A DNA stretch of 12,647 nucleotides from an uncultured Oscillospiraceae bacterium. GTDB lineage: Bacteria; Bacillota; Clostridia; Oscillospirales; Ruminococcaceae. Each line of letters opens with the position of its first letter. The first letter of the stretch is position 1. Positions 12,526-12,647 of this stretch are shown here, in pieces. The notes under the pieces were generated by a model. That model worked only from the letters and a program-made list of their open reading frames with translations. It was not told the DNA's origin and made no database searches. Location: positions 1 through 12,647 of the forward strand of contig CAJUMS010000077.1 in assembly GCA_910587465.1 (NCBI GenBank). Reading direction: 5' to 3'. Both the position numbers and the translations under genes were made by a program.

Positions 12526-12647
12526 TTTCCCTCCTGATTGCTATTCAGTAATCCGAATATACTAAATTTCCTTAATAAGGCGATTGGGTATATTTGATTT
12601 TGTCAATATAACTTTACACAATTTTCTCAAAAAAAACGAGTTTTTTG
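12526..12647. other. AT-rich right edge, no gene seen
   Basis: This stretch holds the leader of the minus-strand zinc-ribbon ORF. A TTGACA lies on the minus strand at about 12602-12597, but I see no well-spaced -10 box. At the edge CAAAAAA and TTTTTTG flank AACGAG (about 12625-12647), possibly a hairpin cut by the window end. Confidence 0.4.

Noticed and set aside
1..12647. CRISPR array, insertion-sequence transposase or rRNA
   Set aside because: No regularly spaced repeats, no transposase-like protein and no rRNA-like sequence were seen on either strand.

Overview
The window looks like chromosomal DNA of a strictly anaerobic Firmicute, most likely a gut-type member of the Clostridia (Oscillospirales/Ruminococcaceae-like). 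The reasons are the strong AGGAGG-type ribosome binding sites, TTGACA/TATAAT promoters with 17-bp spacers, the clostridial four-cysteine TSCPD protein, the split MetH activation protein beside MetF, and the PadR / HAAS / DUF4097 gene set. This placement is inferred from gene content only.

Layout. (1) Bases 1-2290 are the integrase end of an integrated mobile element that continues off the left edge. They hold a gene-free stretch (1-623) that folds extensively and ends in a strong terminator hairpin (probable structured ncRNA), then an excisionase-like gene, a palindrome-rich promoter and a complete tyrosine recombinase. (2) A tRNA-Leu(GAG) gene on the minus strand (2300-2383), with its 3' end facing the integrase, is the likely attachment site. 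(3) Bases 2492-6612 are a plus-strand housekeeping cluster: PHP phosphoesterase, malic enzyme, a small TSCPD protein, MetF and a stand-alone MetH reactivation-domain protein. The last two overlap by 4 nt and the cluster closes with a 10-bp-stem terminator. (4) Bases 6657-10911 are a minus-strand envelope-stress-type operon: PadR repressor, HAAS-domain membrane protein, an exported beta-strand-repeat (DUF4097) protein, a long-loop hairpin, a previously uncalled 55-codon ORF, and a second DUF4097 protein without a signal peptide. PadR-like operator palindromes lie at its promoter. (5) Bases 10987-12647 are decaying accessory DNA: a LysR regulator with an internal deletion, a divergently transcribed NTF2/SnoaL-like gene with a one-base frameshift at its start, a C-terminal scrap of a 4Fe-4S protein, the N-terminal third of a zinc-type macrodomain ADP-ribose hydrolase, and a zinc-ribbon protein start running in from the right and colliding with the macrodomain fragment at a rearrangement breakpoint.

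How the parts work together. The folate/methionine pair (MetF plus MetH activator) supplies methyl-tetrahydrofolate and keeps a cobalamin methionine synthase, encoded elsewhere, active. The PadR operon reads as a self-regulated envelope-sensing module in which the HAAS protein couples PadR to the membrane and the two beta-repeat proteins act inside and outside the cell. That functional model is inference from the domains. The most novel-looking items are the structured RNA region next to xis/int, the PadR module with its internal hairpin, small ORF and unusual HAAS-protein linker, and the rearrangement junction at about 12400.
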